A DNA stretch of 64,000 bases. Source: Halobacteriales archaeon QS_4_69_225 (GTDB taxonomy: Archaea > Halobacteriota > Halobacteria > Halobacteriales > Haloarculaceae). The notes below the pieces were generated by a model that saw nothing but the letters and a program-made list of their open reading frames with translations, did not search any database and was not told the DNA's origin. Below are positions 1-11,318 of the stretch, piece by piece (the stretch's first letter is position 1; each line of letters opens with the position of its first letter). Made by a program: the position numbers and the translations under genes. Where the stretch lies: positions 62,001 through 126,000 of the forward strand of contig PXRL01000003.1 in the NCBI GenBank assembly GCA_003020965.1, given 5' to 3'.

Positions 1-245
1 AGGCAGGTGGAATCGAAGGCGAGGTACTCGAACTCGCGGTCGACGCGGGACTCCTCGAGGGCGGCCTCGTCGAGCTCGCCGAGTTCGGACTTCGTCGGGT
101 GGAGATACCGGGTGAACGACCGGACGGAATCGGCGGGGTCGCGGCGCTCCGTCGGGCAGTTACAGAACAGCTTCGTCGCCGTGTCGAGCTGCTGGTGGAT
201 CTCCAGCCCGGCGACGAGTCCCAGTTCCTCGTAGTCGTAGCTCAT
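1..245 (-). CDS. gatE: Glu-tRNA(Gln) amidotransferase subunit E (partial)
   Basis: Only the first 81 codons are present; the rest lies beyond the left edge. GatE pairs with GatD in the archaeal cytosolic enzyme that converts Glu-tRNA(Gln) to Gln-tRNA(Gln); GatE binds the tRNA and activates the glutamate. The visible part carries GLEIHQQLDT at residues 13-22 and CNCPTE at 28-33, the hallmark start of the GatB/GatE fold; HQQLDT is the GatE form rather than the GatB form (HVQL). The start ATG follows a short gap after the PadR gene. GatC and GatA are encoded near 30-31.7 kb, so both amidotransferase systems appear to be present. Confidence 0.9.
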   Translation of the reverse strand, partial: MSYDYEELGLVAGLEIHQQLDTATKLFCNCPTERRDPADSVRSFTRYLHPTKSELGELDEAALEESRVDREFEYLAFDSTC

Positions 246-295
246 TGCCGGCGACTGCGGCGGCGAGCGTCAAAAAAGACACCATCCGTCGGGCG

Positions 296-775
296 TCAGG
301 AGAAGTCGCCGTCCTCGAGGGCCGCCTGGAACGCCAGCCCGAGGGCGATGTGCTGGCGGGCGGACTCCGAGACCAGCTCCCGGGCGGCCTCCTCGTCGCT
401 GATTTCGTACTCCTTCGTCCGGACGAGCTCCCGCTGTTCGAGCAGTCCCTCGTCGCAGAGATCGTGCAGCCGGGGGTAGACGGTGCCGGGGCTGAGCCGC
501 GTGTCGAACTCCTCGGAGAGGTCCTCGATGAGCTGCTGGCCGTGGGTCTCGGAGGTCCGGGCGCCGACGAGCGTCACGAGCAGTTCGTCGAGCGACCCCT
601 TGACGCGCTCCTCCTCGAAGGCGAATCCGTCCGTGAACAGCGAGCGGTCGGCCGCCGCCGCCAGCTCGGACACGACCGCGCCGCTACCCGCGCCGGCGTC
701 GTCCAGTTCCGCGTGTAGCCGGGAAACGGCCCCGTCGTCGGTCAGCTCCACGAGTCGGTCCTCGTTCGATGACAT
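296..775 (-). CDS. PadR-family winged-helix transcriptional regulator
   Basis: A 159-residue protein with a PadR-type winged helix in its C-terminal half: SPGTVYPRLHDLCDEGLL (about residues 105-122) is the recognition-helix region, followed by the wing EYEIS and a C-terminal helix. The N-terminal 60 residues are acidic and specific to halophilic members of this family. PadR proteins usually bind as dimers and repress nearby or unlinked genes; no ligand or target can be read here. It lies between gatE and fumC on the same strand, but the spacing of 50-90 bases does not show an operon. The assignment to family is firm and the role is unknown. Confidence 0.85.
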   Translation of the reverse strand: MSSNEDRLVELTDDGAVSRLHAELDDAGAGSGAVVSELAAAADRSLFTDGFAFEEERVKGSLDELLVTLVGARTSETHGQQLIEDLSEEFDTRLSPGTVYPRLHDLCDEGLLEQRELVRTKEYEISDEEAARELVSESARQHIALGLAFQAALEDGDFS

Positions 776-862
776 ACCGACACGGAGGACCCCGACTGAT
801 AAATCACGGACGGGCGTCCGCAGATACCGGAACCGCGCCGGGACCTTTATATACGAGTTCGC

Positions 863-2272
863 TCAGTCCTCGCCGAGGATGTCCCGCTCGGTCATCGCCG
901 CCGGGTCGAGCACCTCGTCGGCCTCGGCCTCGGTGAGGTGGCCCTCCTCGACGGCGACCTCGCGGACGGAGCGGTTCTCCGCCAGCGCCCGCTTTGCGAC
1001 CGTCGAGGCCGCGTCGTAGCCGATGGCGGGGTTCAGCGCCGTCGCCAGCGCCATCGACCGCTCGACCCGCTCGCGGCAGTAAGCCTCGTTGGCCTCCAGG
1101 GCGGCGACGAACCGCTGGGCGAAGGTCTCGGCGCCGTTGGCGATCAGCCGCGCGCTCTGGAGGAAGTTGTACGCGACGACCGGCTTGTAGAGGTTCAACT
1201 CGAGCTCGCCGCGGGCGGCGCCGGCCGACACCGTCGCGTCGTTGCCGATCACCTGCGCGTGAAGCTGGTTGACCGACTCGGCGACGACCGGGTTGATCTT
1301 CCCCGGCATGATCGACGACCCGGGCTGGTTCTCCGGCTGTTCGATCTCGCCGAGGCCGTTCCGCGGCCCCGACGCCAGCAGCCGGAGGTCGTTGGCGATC
1401 TTGTTCATCGATCCCGCGACGGTCCGCAGGGCGCCGTGGGCCTCGCTCATCGCGTCGTGGGCCGCCTGTGCCTCGAAGTGGTCGTCGGCCTCGCGGAACT
1501 CCAGGCCGGTCTCCCCGGAGATGGACTCCGCCGCCAGCGCCGGGAACTCGGGGTGGGTGTTGAGCCCCGTTCCCGTCGCCGTTCCGCCCAGCGCCAGCTC
1601 CCCGAGATGCTCGCGGGTCGCGGCGACCCGCTTGATGCCCTTCTCCACCTGGGTGCGGTAGCCGCCGAACTCCTGGCCCAGACGGACCGGCGTGGCGTCC
1701 TGCAGGTGCGTCCGGCCGGTCTTGACGATACCGTCGAACTCCATTTCCTTGGCCTCCAGCGCCTCCGCGAGCGTCTCCAGCGCGGGGATGACGTCCCGCT
1801 CGACGGCCTCCAGCGCCGCGACGTGCATCGCCGTCGGAATCACGTCGTTGGACGATTGGCCGTAGTTGACGTCGTCGTTGGGGTGGATCTCCCGGGAGCC
1901 GAGTTCGCCGCCGACGAGCTCCGTCGCCCGGTTGGCGATGACCTCGTTCGCGTTCATGTTCGAGGAGGTGCCGGAGCCGGTCTGAAACACGTCGACCGGG
2001 AACTGGTCGTCGTGGTGGCCGACGATGACCTCGTCGGCGGCCTCGATTATCGCCTCGCCCGTCTCCTCGTCGAGGAGCCCGAGCTCGTGGTTCGCTTCCG
2101 CGGCGGCCTTCTTGACGACCCCGAGCGCGCGGACGAACCGTCGCCCGAAGGTCAGCCCCGAGACGGGGAAGTTCTCGACGGCCCGTTGCGTCTGGGCGCC
2201 CCAGTAGGCGTCCGCCGGGACGCGCATCTCGCCGAGACTGTCCTCTTCGACGCGGTAGTCGTCATCGGACAT
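863..2272 (-). CDS. fumC: Fumarate hydratase class II
   Basis: A 469-residue class II fumarase, full length for the family, that interconverts fumarate and malate in the TCA cycle. The sequence shows the three conserved blocks of the fumarase/aspartase superfamily: GSGTSSNMNANEV near residue 100, TGRTHLQDATPV near 185, and the signature GSSIMPGKINPV near 320, which holds the catalytic serine loop. The start ATG is preceded by a short A+T-poor leader. A broken copy of the first part of this gene lies upstream at 2985-3147, in the same orientation. Confidence 0.95.
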   Translation of the reverse strand: MSDDDYRVEEDSLGEMRVPADAYWGAQTQRAVENFPVSGLTFGRRFVRALGVVKKAAAEANHELGLLDEETGEAIIEAADEVIVGHHDDQFPVDVFQTGSGTSSNMNANEVIANRATELVGGELGSREIHPNDDVNYGQSSNDVIPTAMHVAALEAVERDVIPALETLAEALEAKEMEFDGIVKTGRTHLQDATPVRLGQEFGGYRTQVEKGIKRVAATREHLGELALGGTATGTGLNTHPEFPALAAESISGETGLEFREADDHFEAQAAHDAMSEAHGALRTVAGSMNKIANDLRLLASGPRNGLGEIEQPENQPGSSIMPGKINPVVAESVNQLHAQVIGNDATVSAGAARGELELNLYKPVVAYNFLQSARLIANGAETFAQRFVAALEANEAYCRERVERSMALATALNPAIGYDAASTVAKRALAENRSVREVAVEEGHLTEAEADEVLDPAAMTERDILGED

Positions 2273-2397
2273 GGTCGAACCGTCTCGGGGAACGAGGTAA
2301 AACGCATCGGAACCGCCGTCGGCGGTGAGCGGCCGCGACGGGCCGGCGGGTGTCGCCGGAACTCAACTGACTTCCGTCCGCGGTACCGCGTCCGAAC

Positions 2398-2742
2398 ATG
2401 GCCGAGCCGGACCCGCTGGACCGGATCGTCGTCAGCGACACGGCCCGACAGAAACGGAAGCGGTACCTCGACGAGGCCGCCATCGTCGACGCGCTGCGCT
2501 CCGGCGAGGGCTACGTCTGCCGGAAGACCTCGCCGAACCACGACGGGCTGTACGAGGACGACAAGTTCACGATGCGGGGAACGTTCGACGGCATCGACGT
2601 CGACATCGTGTTCGTCGTCGAGGACGACCGCGTCGTCGTCGTCACCCAGATGTCGCAGCACGCCGACAGCCTCCGGGGACGGTTCCACGAGCGGGTGGGG
2701 TCGACGGCCGCCGACGCCGTCGCGGCGGTCCGGGAGGCGTAG
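2398..2742 (+). CDS. Uncharacterised small acidic protein
   Basis: A 114-residue protein with strongly acidic, halophile-type composition, transcribed divergently from fumC with only 125 bases between them, so the two may share a promoter region. It contains a run of alternating hydrophobic and charged residues (about 60-80: IDVDIVFVVEDDRVVVVTQM) that suggests beta strands. I do not recognise the family; a DUF4258-like toxin-type fold is a weak possibility. No signal peptide, membrane segment or metal-binding cysteine pair is visible. The stop codon TAG abuts an array of stem-loops. Confidence 0.6.
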   Translation: MAEPDPLDRIVVSDTARQKRKRYLDEAAIVDALRSGEGYVCRKTSPNHDGLYEDDKFTMRGTFDGIDVDIVFVVEDDRVVVVTQMSQHADSLRGRFHERVGSTAADAVAAVREA

Positions 2743-2985
2743 CGTCGCTCGACGAGTACGGCGAAGCGACGCTTCGTTGAACGAGTCGAATCGAAGATTC
2801 GCCTGCTCGGCGCGGCACGGCCACGTCGAACGCTGGAAATCGAAGATTTCCGAGCCCGATGAGGCATGAGCCTCGTCGGACACCGGAAATCGGAGATTTT
2901 CGAACTCGATTCGGCTACGCCGGATCGAACGCCGCCGAGCAGAGCTCGGCGAGCCTGACGAGGCTACGCTTCGCCGAACACCGAA
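2743..2985. repeat. Stem-loop array A1 at the 3' end of the small gene
   Basis: A chain of short inverted repeats with 3-4 base loops begins at the stop codon of the preceding gene. Examples read directly: CGAAGC-GAC-GCTTCG (2762-2776), GGAAATC-GAA-GATTTCC (about 2835-2851), CGATTCGGC-TAC-GCCGGATCG with one mismatch (about 2907-2927), and CGCCGAGC-AGA-GCTCGGCG (about 2932-2950). Several units recur almost identically at 5101-5262. Units are separated by a few bases such as gaac or gagc. The array ends exactly where the fumC fragment begins. It may act as a transcription end or processing region; that is inference. Confidence 0.8.
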
Positions 2986-3147
2986 TGACGACCTCGAGCG
3001 CGCGGACGAACTGTCGCCCGAAGGTCAGCCCGGAGACGGGGAAGTTCTCGACGGTCCGTTGCGTCTGGGTGCCCCAGTAGGCGCCGCCGGGACCTGCATC
3101 CCGCCGAGACTGTCCTCTTCGACGCGGTAGTCGTCCTCGTCTGTCAT
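2985..3147 (-). pseudogene. Truncated, frameshifted 5' copy of fumC
   Basis: From an ATG at 3147 the frame reads MTDEDDYRVEEDSLGG, matching the start of intact fumC. Compared with fumC a single base is missing in the stretch encoding PADAYWG, so the rest (YWGTQTQRTVENFPVSG) lies in another frame. Homology runs to about 2985, where it stops abruptly at the stem-loop array, and includes the first bases upstream of the ATG. The fragment covers about 55 of 469 codons with scattered substitutions, so the duplication is not recent or came from a related strain. It cannot encode a functional enzyme. Confidence 0.85.
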
Positions 3148-3332
3148 GATCGAGCCCTCTCGCCGGTAAGCGTAAACCCATTGGAAGTCGGGTCGGGACG
3201 ATCCTAGTCTACGGCGTGGTACTCATACTGCCTGCTGTAACTGCATAAAACAGTCTCGTCCGAATACAGAGTTTCGGATAAATATACAACCGAATATCGC
3301 AGAAAATCTTGAATGAATTACAGCCGGCAGTA

Positions 3333-4700
3333 TCAGTCGGTGTTCGGTCGGCGTCGAGCGAGGAGCACGAGCGCCGCCACCGCGAGGGCTGCGACGGTTA
3401 TCGCGGTTCCGAATCCCGGCTGGTCATCGGGATCGTCCGGCGACCCGGCTGTCGTGGTTCCCGTCGGACTCGCAGACGCCGTTGGCGTGGGTGTCGCAGT
3501 TGGCGTCGGCGTCAGCGTCCCTTGGCGAATTTCCTCTCCGTCGATCGCGTAGGTGGCGTTCGGATACGCGGTCATGGTCGGACCGCCGGTCCGGAACGCC
3601 CGGACGTGGCCGCGCTCCGGGACTAGGCGCGCCTTCGCGTCGGGGTTTTCGAGATAGTCTTCCTGAACCGGAATCTCCACCTCCGTCGACTCGCCCGGCG
3701 CGATACCGTCGACGGCGGCACGACGCTCGCCGTCGAGGGTCTCCGTCACGACCGTGCCACCGTGGGAGAGCCGTACCGTAAACGTCAGATGTCGTTCGCC
3801 GGCGATTTCGACGAACCGAGCGTCGGTGAGCGTCGCGTTCGGCTCCAAAACCGTCCCGTTGCGGCGGTCGACCACCGTCCCGTCGTGGACCAATCTGAGG
3901 GTGTACCCGGTACCAGAGTCGACCTCGCGTAGGCCGAACTCGACGTGAGAGTCGACGCCCCGCTTTCTGGAATCGCCGCTCGGGACCACCACCCGTTCGG
4001 AGCGCGTCTCACCACCATCGAGGGAAAGCGTGACGACGAGCTCCTCGTCTGGTTCGACGTAGGTCCTCACGGTCCGGTTCACGGTATCTGGCGCCAGCGG
4101 ATCGAAGACACCATCGTCGAACTCGGCTTCGACGTCTATGATTCGGAATTCCGACTCCTCTTCTCGGGTTAGCGAGAGATCGGTGCCGAACTGTATCTGG
4201 TACACGTCGCCCCGGTCGATTTCGGCGTCCTCGGACCTGTTGTAGTCAGGTCTGTCCACGTCGACTGTGCCGGTGTCGATCACCGTATATGTCGTGTTGC
4301 CAGAGCGGTAGACAGTCGTATTTGCCGGTCCCAACTGGAACACCTTTGGACCGTACCTCTGGAGGGCATTAGTCTGGCGGACCAGCAACTCGGGGTCGCC
4401 GTCAAGGACGGCGAAGAACCGCTCGGTCGTCGTCGATCCGTTCGCCTCGTCGATCTCCTCGGCAAGCCGCTCCGAACCGATGGCGACGATCAGGGAGTCA
4501 CCGATCAGAACCGCCTCCGCGGGGGTCGCGGTTCCGTTTTCGATGGCAGACTCGATCTCGTCGGCACTCTCGAGTTCAGCGTCTGTGTTGTAACCGCTGA
4601 CGTTCGCGTCGTCGTAATTCGCGCTTGCGACGGCAGGGCCTGCCAGTAGCGCCAGCACAATGCACAGCAAGGTCGTCGAGAGGAGAACTGAGAGGCGCAT
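3333..4700 (-). CDS. Secreted PGF-CTERM surface glycoprotein
   Basis: A 455-residue exported protein. Residues 1-26 form a Sec signal peptide ending ALLAGPAVASA. The body has many N-x-S/T sequons, so N-glycosylation is likely, and repeated beta-rich segments resembling surface domains of the BGTF type. Near the C-terminus a Thr/Pro spacer (TPTPTATPTPTAS) precedes QPGFG, a hydrophobic helix and a basic end RRR. This is the tripartite PGF-CTERM signal that archaeosortase A cleaves when it attaches proteins to membrane lipid. The ligand or exact role is unknown. A TATA-like box about 25 bases upstream implies a leaderless transcript. Confidence 0.8.
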   Translation of the reverse strand: MRLSVLLSTTLLCIVLALLAGPAVASANYDDANVSGYNTDAELESADEIESAIENGTATPAEAVLIGDSLIVAIGSERLAEEIDEANGSTTTERFFAVLDGDPELLVRQTNALQRYGPKVFQLGPANTTVYRSGNTTYTVIDTGTVDVDRPDYNRSEDAEIDRGDVYQIQFGTDLSLTREEESEFRIIDVEAEFDDGVFDPLAPDTVNRTVRTYVEPDEELVVTLSLDGGETRSERVVVPSGDSRKRGVDSHVEFGLREVDSGTGYTLRLVHDGTVVDRRNGTVLEPNATLTDARFVEIAGERHLTFTVRLSHGGTVVTETLDGERRAAVDGIAPGESTEVEIPVQEDYLENPDAKARLVPERGHVRAFRTGGPTMTAYPNATYAIDGEEIRQGTLTPTPTATPTPTASASPTGTTTAGSPDDPDDQPGFGTAITVAALAVAALVLLARRRPNTD

Positions 4701-4721
4701 GGATAACCGTCGTTCTACGTT

Positions 4722-4729
4722 CTATAAAG
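4722..4729 (-). promoter_or_regulatory. TATA-like box of the surface protein gene
   Basis: On the minus strand the sequence CTTTATAGA lies 22-30 bases before the ATG at 4700. This spacing puts the transcription start at or next to the start codon, the leaderless arrangement common in haloarchaea. Confidence 0.55.
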
Positions 4730-4730
4730 T

Positions 4731-5100
4731 TTCGTGACCCGAATATCACCCGGAAGTGGTCGGTGGTGCTGTGGATTTCCCACCGGGCCGAACGGCACGA
4801 ACGGAAGAATCGCTGATATGTCGAGCTTTACGCCTTGCCGAAAGGTACTGTTCAGGCAACATGTGGAGTAACATTTCGTTGGACGCAAGCCCCCGCCGGC
4901 TCGGGCGGCTCGCTGCGCGCTTCGCTTACCTCGCCGTCCTTCCCCGAGCCGCCGGCCCCTTGCGGAGTCCCGCATAATCCGGTCGGCCGAAGGGCCGACA
5001 AGGCACTGCGCCCGGCGAGTCGAACTGTCTGACGAACGGCATCCCAATTTGAACAGTGCCCGTCGGACGTGGAAAACCGAGTTTTTCGAGCCACTCATGG
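4731..5100. other. Intergenic stretch with inverted repeats, no supported gene
   Basis: About 370 bases without a convincing coding frame; the open frames here are basic and lack halophile codon use. It holds a perfect stem-loop GTCGGCC-GAAG-GGCCGAC at 4982-4999 and a larger imperfect inverted repeat in which a GCCGGCTCGGG-type arm near 4890 faces CCCGAGCCGCCGGC near 4945. These look like decayed relatives of the stem-loop arrays nearby. Confidence 0.5.
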
Positions 5101-5262
5101 CTACGCCCCGTCGGACGAGTCGAATCGAAGATTTCCGAGCCCGACGAGGCTCACGCCTCGTCGAACGCCGCCAAGCAAAGCTCGGCGAGCCCGACGAAGC
5201 TATGCTTCGTCGAACACCGAAAATCGGAGATTTTCGAGCTCGATTCGGCTACGCCGAATCGA
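5101..5262. repeat. Stem-loop array A2 at the 3' end of gnaD
   Basis: A run of perfect hairpins directly downstream of gnaD (read on either strand). CGACGAGGC-TCAC-GCCTCGTCG is at 5142-5163, CGACGAAGC-TAT-GCTTCGTCG at 5192-5212, CGAAAATC-GGA-GATTTTCG at 5218-5236 and CGATTCGGC-TAC-GCCGAATCG at 5241-5261. The last contains the gnaD stop codon (5249-5251) at the edge of its loop. The stems differ from each other but have the same architecture and 4-6 base linkers. Close relatives lie at 2743-2985. Confidence 0.85.
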
Positions 5263-6484
5263 ACAACTCCTCCCCGTCGACCATGTGCTCGGCGACGGCG
5301 TCCATGTCCAGCGTCACGCCGAGTCCCGGTTCCTCGGGCACCGTGACGTAGCCGTTCTCGATGACCGACTCCTCGATCAGGTCGCTCCACCACGGCAACT
5401 CGTAGCTGTGGAACTCCACGGCCAGGGCGTTCGGGATGGCGGCGGCGACCTGCGCGCTCGCCATCGTCCCGACCGGCGAGGCGACGTTGTGCATCGCCAC
5501 CGGGACGTAGTACTGGTTGGCCACGTCGGCTATCTTGCGCGTCTCGCGCATCCCGCCGACCTTCGGGAGATCCGGCGCGACGATGTCGACGGCGCCGTTC
5601 TCCAGGAGTCGTCGGTGTTCGGTGACCCGATAGCGGTTCTCGCCGGTCGCGATCGGGGTCAGCGTCGAGTCGGTGACGTCGGCCTGGACCTCGAGATTCT
5701 CTGGGGGGACGGGGTCTTCGAGCCACCAGACGTCGTGCGGTTCGACGGCGCTCGCCAGCCGCTTTGCCGACCCGGCGGCGTACGACCAGTGACAGTCGAA
5801 GGCCACGTCGGCGCGGGACCCGACCCGTTCGGTGATCGCCTCGACTATCTCGGCCTTGTGCCGGACTTCGCCGGGCCGGAGGTGGCGGTTGGCCCGGTCC
5901 ATCTCGTAGCCGGAGGGGACGTCGAGGTCGAACTTCAGGGCGTCGTAACCCAGTTCGTCGACCACCCGCTCGGCCTCGTCGGCGCAGGCGGTCGCGGTGG
6001 CGCCCTGTTCGGTGTGGCAGTCGCAGTACATCCGCACGTCGTCGCGGTACTTGCCGCCGAGCAACTGGTAGGCCGGAACCCCGAGCAGTTTGCCGGCGAC
6101 GTCGTGGAGTGCCGTCTCGACGCCGGAGATGGCCGTGACGGTGACGCCCTCGATGGAGCCCTCGCCGGACATCCGCTGGACGAGGTGCTCGTAGAGGCGG
6201 TCGATGTCCAGCGGGTTCTCGCCGACGAGGAACGGCGTCATCCGCTCGACGAGTTCGGGGACGCCGGCACCCCAGTATGCCTCGCCGGTCCCGACGACGC
6301 CCGAATCGGTGTAGACGCGCACGAGCGTCCACGGGAAGTTGCCGTCGACCATCGTCGTCTGGACGTCCGTGATCTCGACGTCGCGAGGGCCCCGCGGGGC
6401 CGTCGCCCCCATCGCCTCCGCCGAGAGGTCCCGCGTCGTGTACTCGGCGTTCGGGTCCCGGAGCGACCGGTAGTCCCTGCTCAT
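5249..6484 (-). CDS. gnaD: Enolase-superfamily sugar acid dehydratase, probably D-gluconate dehydratase
   Basis: A 411-residue mandelate racemase/muconate lactonising-type enzyme. The barrel residues are in place: KFDLD (catalytic lysine region, about 190), FDCHW (metal Asp, about 243), LEDP (metal Glu, about 270), ATGENRY (metal Glu, about 297) and AMHNVASP (catalytic His, about 347). Such enzymes dehydrate sugar acids to 2-keto-3-deoxy acids. The call as gluconate dehydratase rests on context: it closes an operon with a KDG aldolase and two alpha-glucosidases, and glucose dehydrogenase lies nearby. Galactonate or xylonate dehydratase is the main alternative. It starts 60 bases after the upstream glucosidase gene. 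Confidence 0.75.
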   Translation of the reverse strand: MSRDYRSLRDPNAEYTTRDLSAEAMGATAPRGPRDVEITDVQTTMVDGNFPWTLVRVYTDSGVVGTGEAYWGAGVPELVERMTPFLVGENPLDIDRLYEHLVQRMSGEGSIEGVTVTAISGVETALHDVAGKLLGVPAYQLLGGKYRDDVRMYCDCHTEQGATATACADEAERVVDELGYDALKFDLDVPSGYEMDRANRHLRPGEVRHKAEIVEAITERVGSRADVAFDCHWSYAAGSAKRLASAVEPHDVWWLEDPVPPENLEVQADVTDSTLTPIATGENRYRVTEHRRLLENGAVDIVAPDLPKVGGMRETRKIADVANQYYVPVAMHNVASPVGTMASAQVAAAIPNALAVEFHSYELPWWSDLIEESVIENGYVTVPEEPGLGVTLDMDAVAEHMVDGEELFDSA

Positions 6485-6543
6485 GCCGTGTCCGTCGGCT
6501 TGCAGCGGCTAAAGCGTTGATGTGTTACCCGATGGCGAGTTAA

Positions 6544-10585
<4,042 letters not shown>

Positions 10586-10675
10586 ACCTGGCGTTCGGCG
10601 CCGGCCGGCATAAGCTTGCGGCTTGTTTTTCGGATGTGAGTAAAGTATTTGACCCCGGGGACGAAACGGAGTGTA

Positions 10676-10996
10676 ATGAGTACCGACACGGACATCGTCA
10701 GGGCCGACGAGGGCGGCGGCGGCCTCGGCGTCGACATCGAACTGACCGGCGCGCTCGTCGCGCGGGCCGGCGCACGACAGGGCCGGGTCGTCGTCCCGGC
10801 CGGAAGCACCGTCGCCGACGCGGTGACGACCTGGGCCGACCGCTACGGCAGCCACCTCCGGCTGGCGCTGCTGGAGGGCGACCGCCTCCGGTCGACCGTG
10901 TCGGCGGTCCGCGTCGCCGACGGCGGCGAAAAGCGGCTGGTGGCCTCCGAACCCCTCCGCAACGGCGACACCATCCGCTTCGAGTTCCGCGAGTGA
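10676..10996 (+). CDS. Small uncharacterised protein, possibly beta-grasp (ThiS/MoaD-like)
   Basis: 106 residues. After a glycine-rich start (EGGGGLGVDI) it has a pattern of strands and a helix ending GDTIRFEF, which resembles the ThiS/MoaD ubiquitin-like fold. It lacks the C-terminal Gly-Gly of haloarchaeal SAMP modifiers, so if it is beta-grasp it is not conjugated by the usual route. It is divergent from kdgA, with 90 bases between the starts; a TATA-like TAAAGTATTT lies 30-40 bases upstream. I chose the ATG at 10676 over an in-frame ATG at 10649 because of this spacing. Confidence 0.5.
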   Translation: MSTDTDIVRADEGGGGLGVDIELTGALVARAGARQGRVVVPAGSTVADAVTTWADRYGSHLRLALLEGDRLRSTVSAVRVADGGEKRLVASEPLRNGDTIRFEFRE

Positions 10997-11123
10997 CGGC
11001 TCTTTTCCCCGGTCGTCGGTCCCCCGACAGCCGCCGGCTCGTCCGTCCACCCCTGCCGTGTGAACCCGTACCAGAACGTGTATCGAAACTTACTTATTCG
11101 TCTCCGAGTAAGTTTTAGATAGA

Positions 11124-11198
11124 ATGGTACCAGCATTCCTCCCCATCGTGCGACTGGAGCAGCGACAACAGAACGACGACGACGGCAGGTACGCCTGA
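11124..11198 (+). CDS. Candidate 24-residue small protein
   Basis: ATG at 11124 reads MVPAFLPIVRLEQRQQ and an acidic tail, then TGA. It follows an A+T-rich patch (AAGTTTTAGATAGA) within a 320-base gap between convergent or divergent neighbours. A hydrophobic start and charged end could be a short membrane-associated peptide. The rest of the gap, 10997-11318, shows no other gene. Evidence is limited to the open frame and the upstream patch. Confidence 0.25.
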   Translation: MVPAFLPIVRLEQRQQNDDDGRYA

Positions 11199-11318
11199 GG
11201 CGACTCCGTTTTGTACTGATTACTGCGGATCGTTACCGCCGAGCGTCGAAGGAATCGGGGTTCGACCCTCGAAGTAGCCTCTTTTCACTACCGTGTCAAA
11301 AAGCATCGATAATCGCCG

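Noticed and set aside
938-2869. Very long open frame opposite fumC
   Set aside because: It is on the other strand of a well-supported fumarase and has an Arg/Gly/Leu-rich composition unlike haloarchaeal proteins. High G+C makes long antisense frames common.
4715-5098. 127-codon minus-strand frame upstream of the surface protein gene
   Set aside because: It covers the promoter of the surface protein and repeat-like DNA, with non-halophile composition.
5101-5262. CRISPR array
   Set aside because: Repeats are palindromic but the units differ in sequence and there are no spacers of constant length or cas genes.
11225-11300. tRNA-like segment (GGGGTTCGACCCTC)
   Set aside because: The T-loop-like bases are present but no acceptor, D or anticodon stems can be built.
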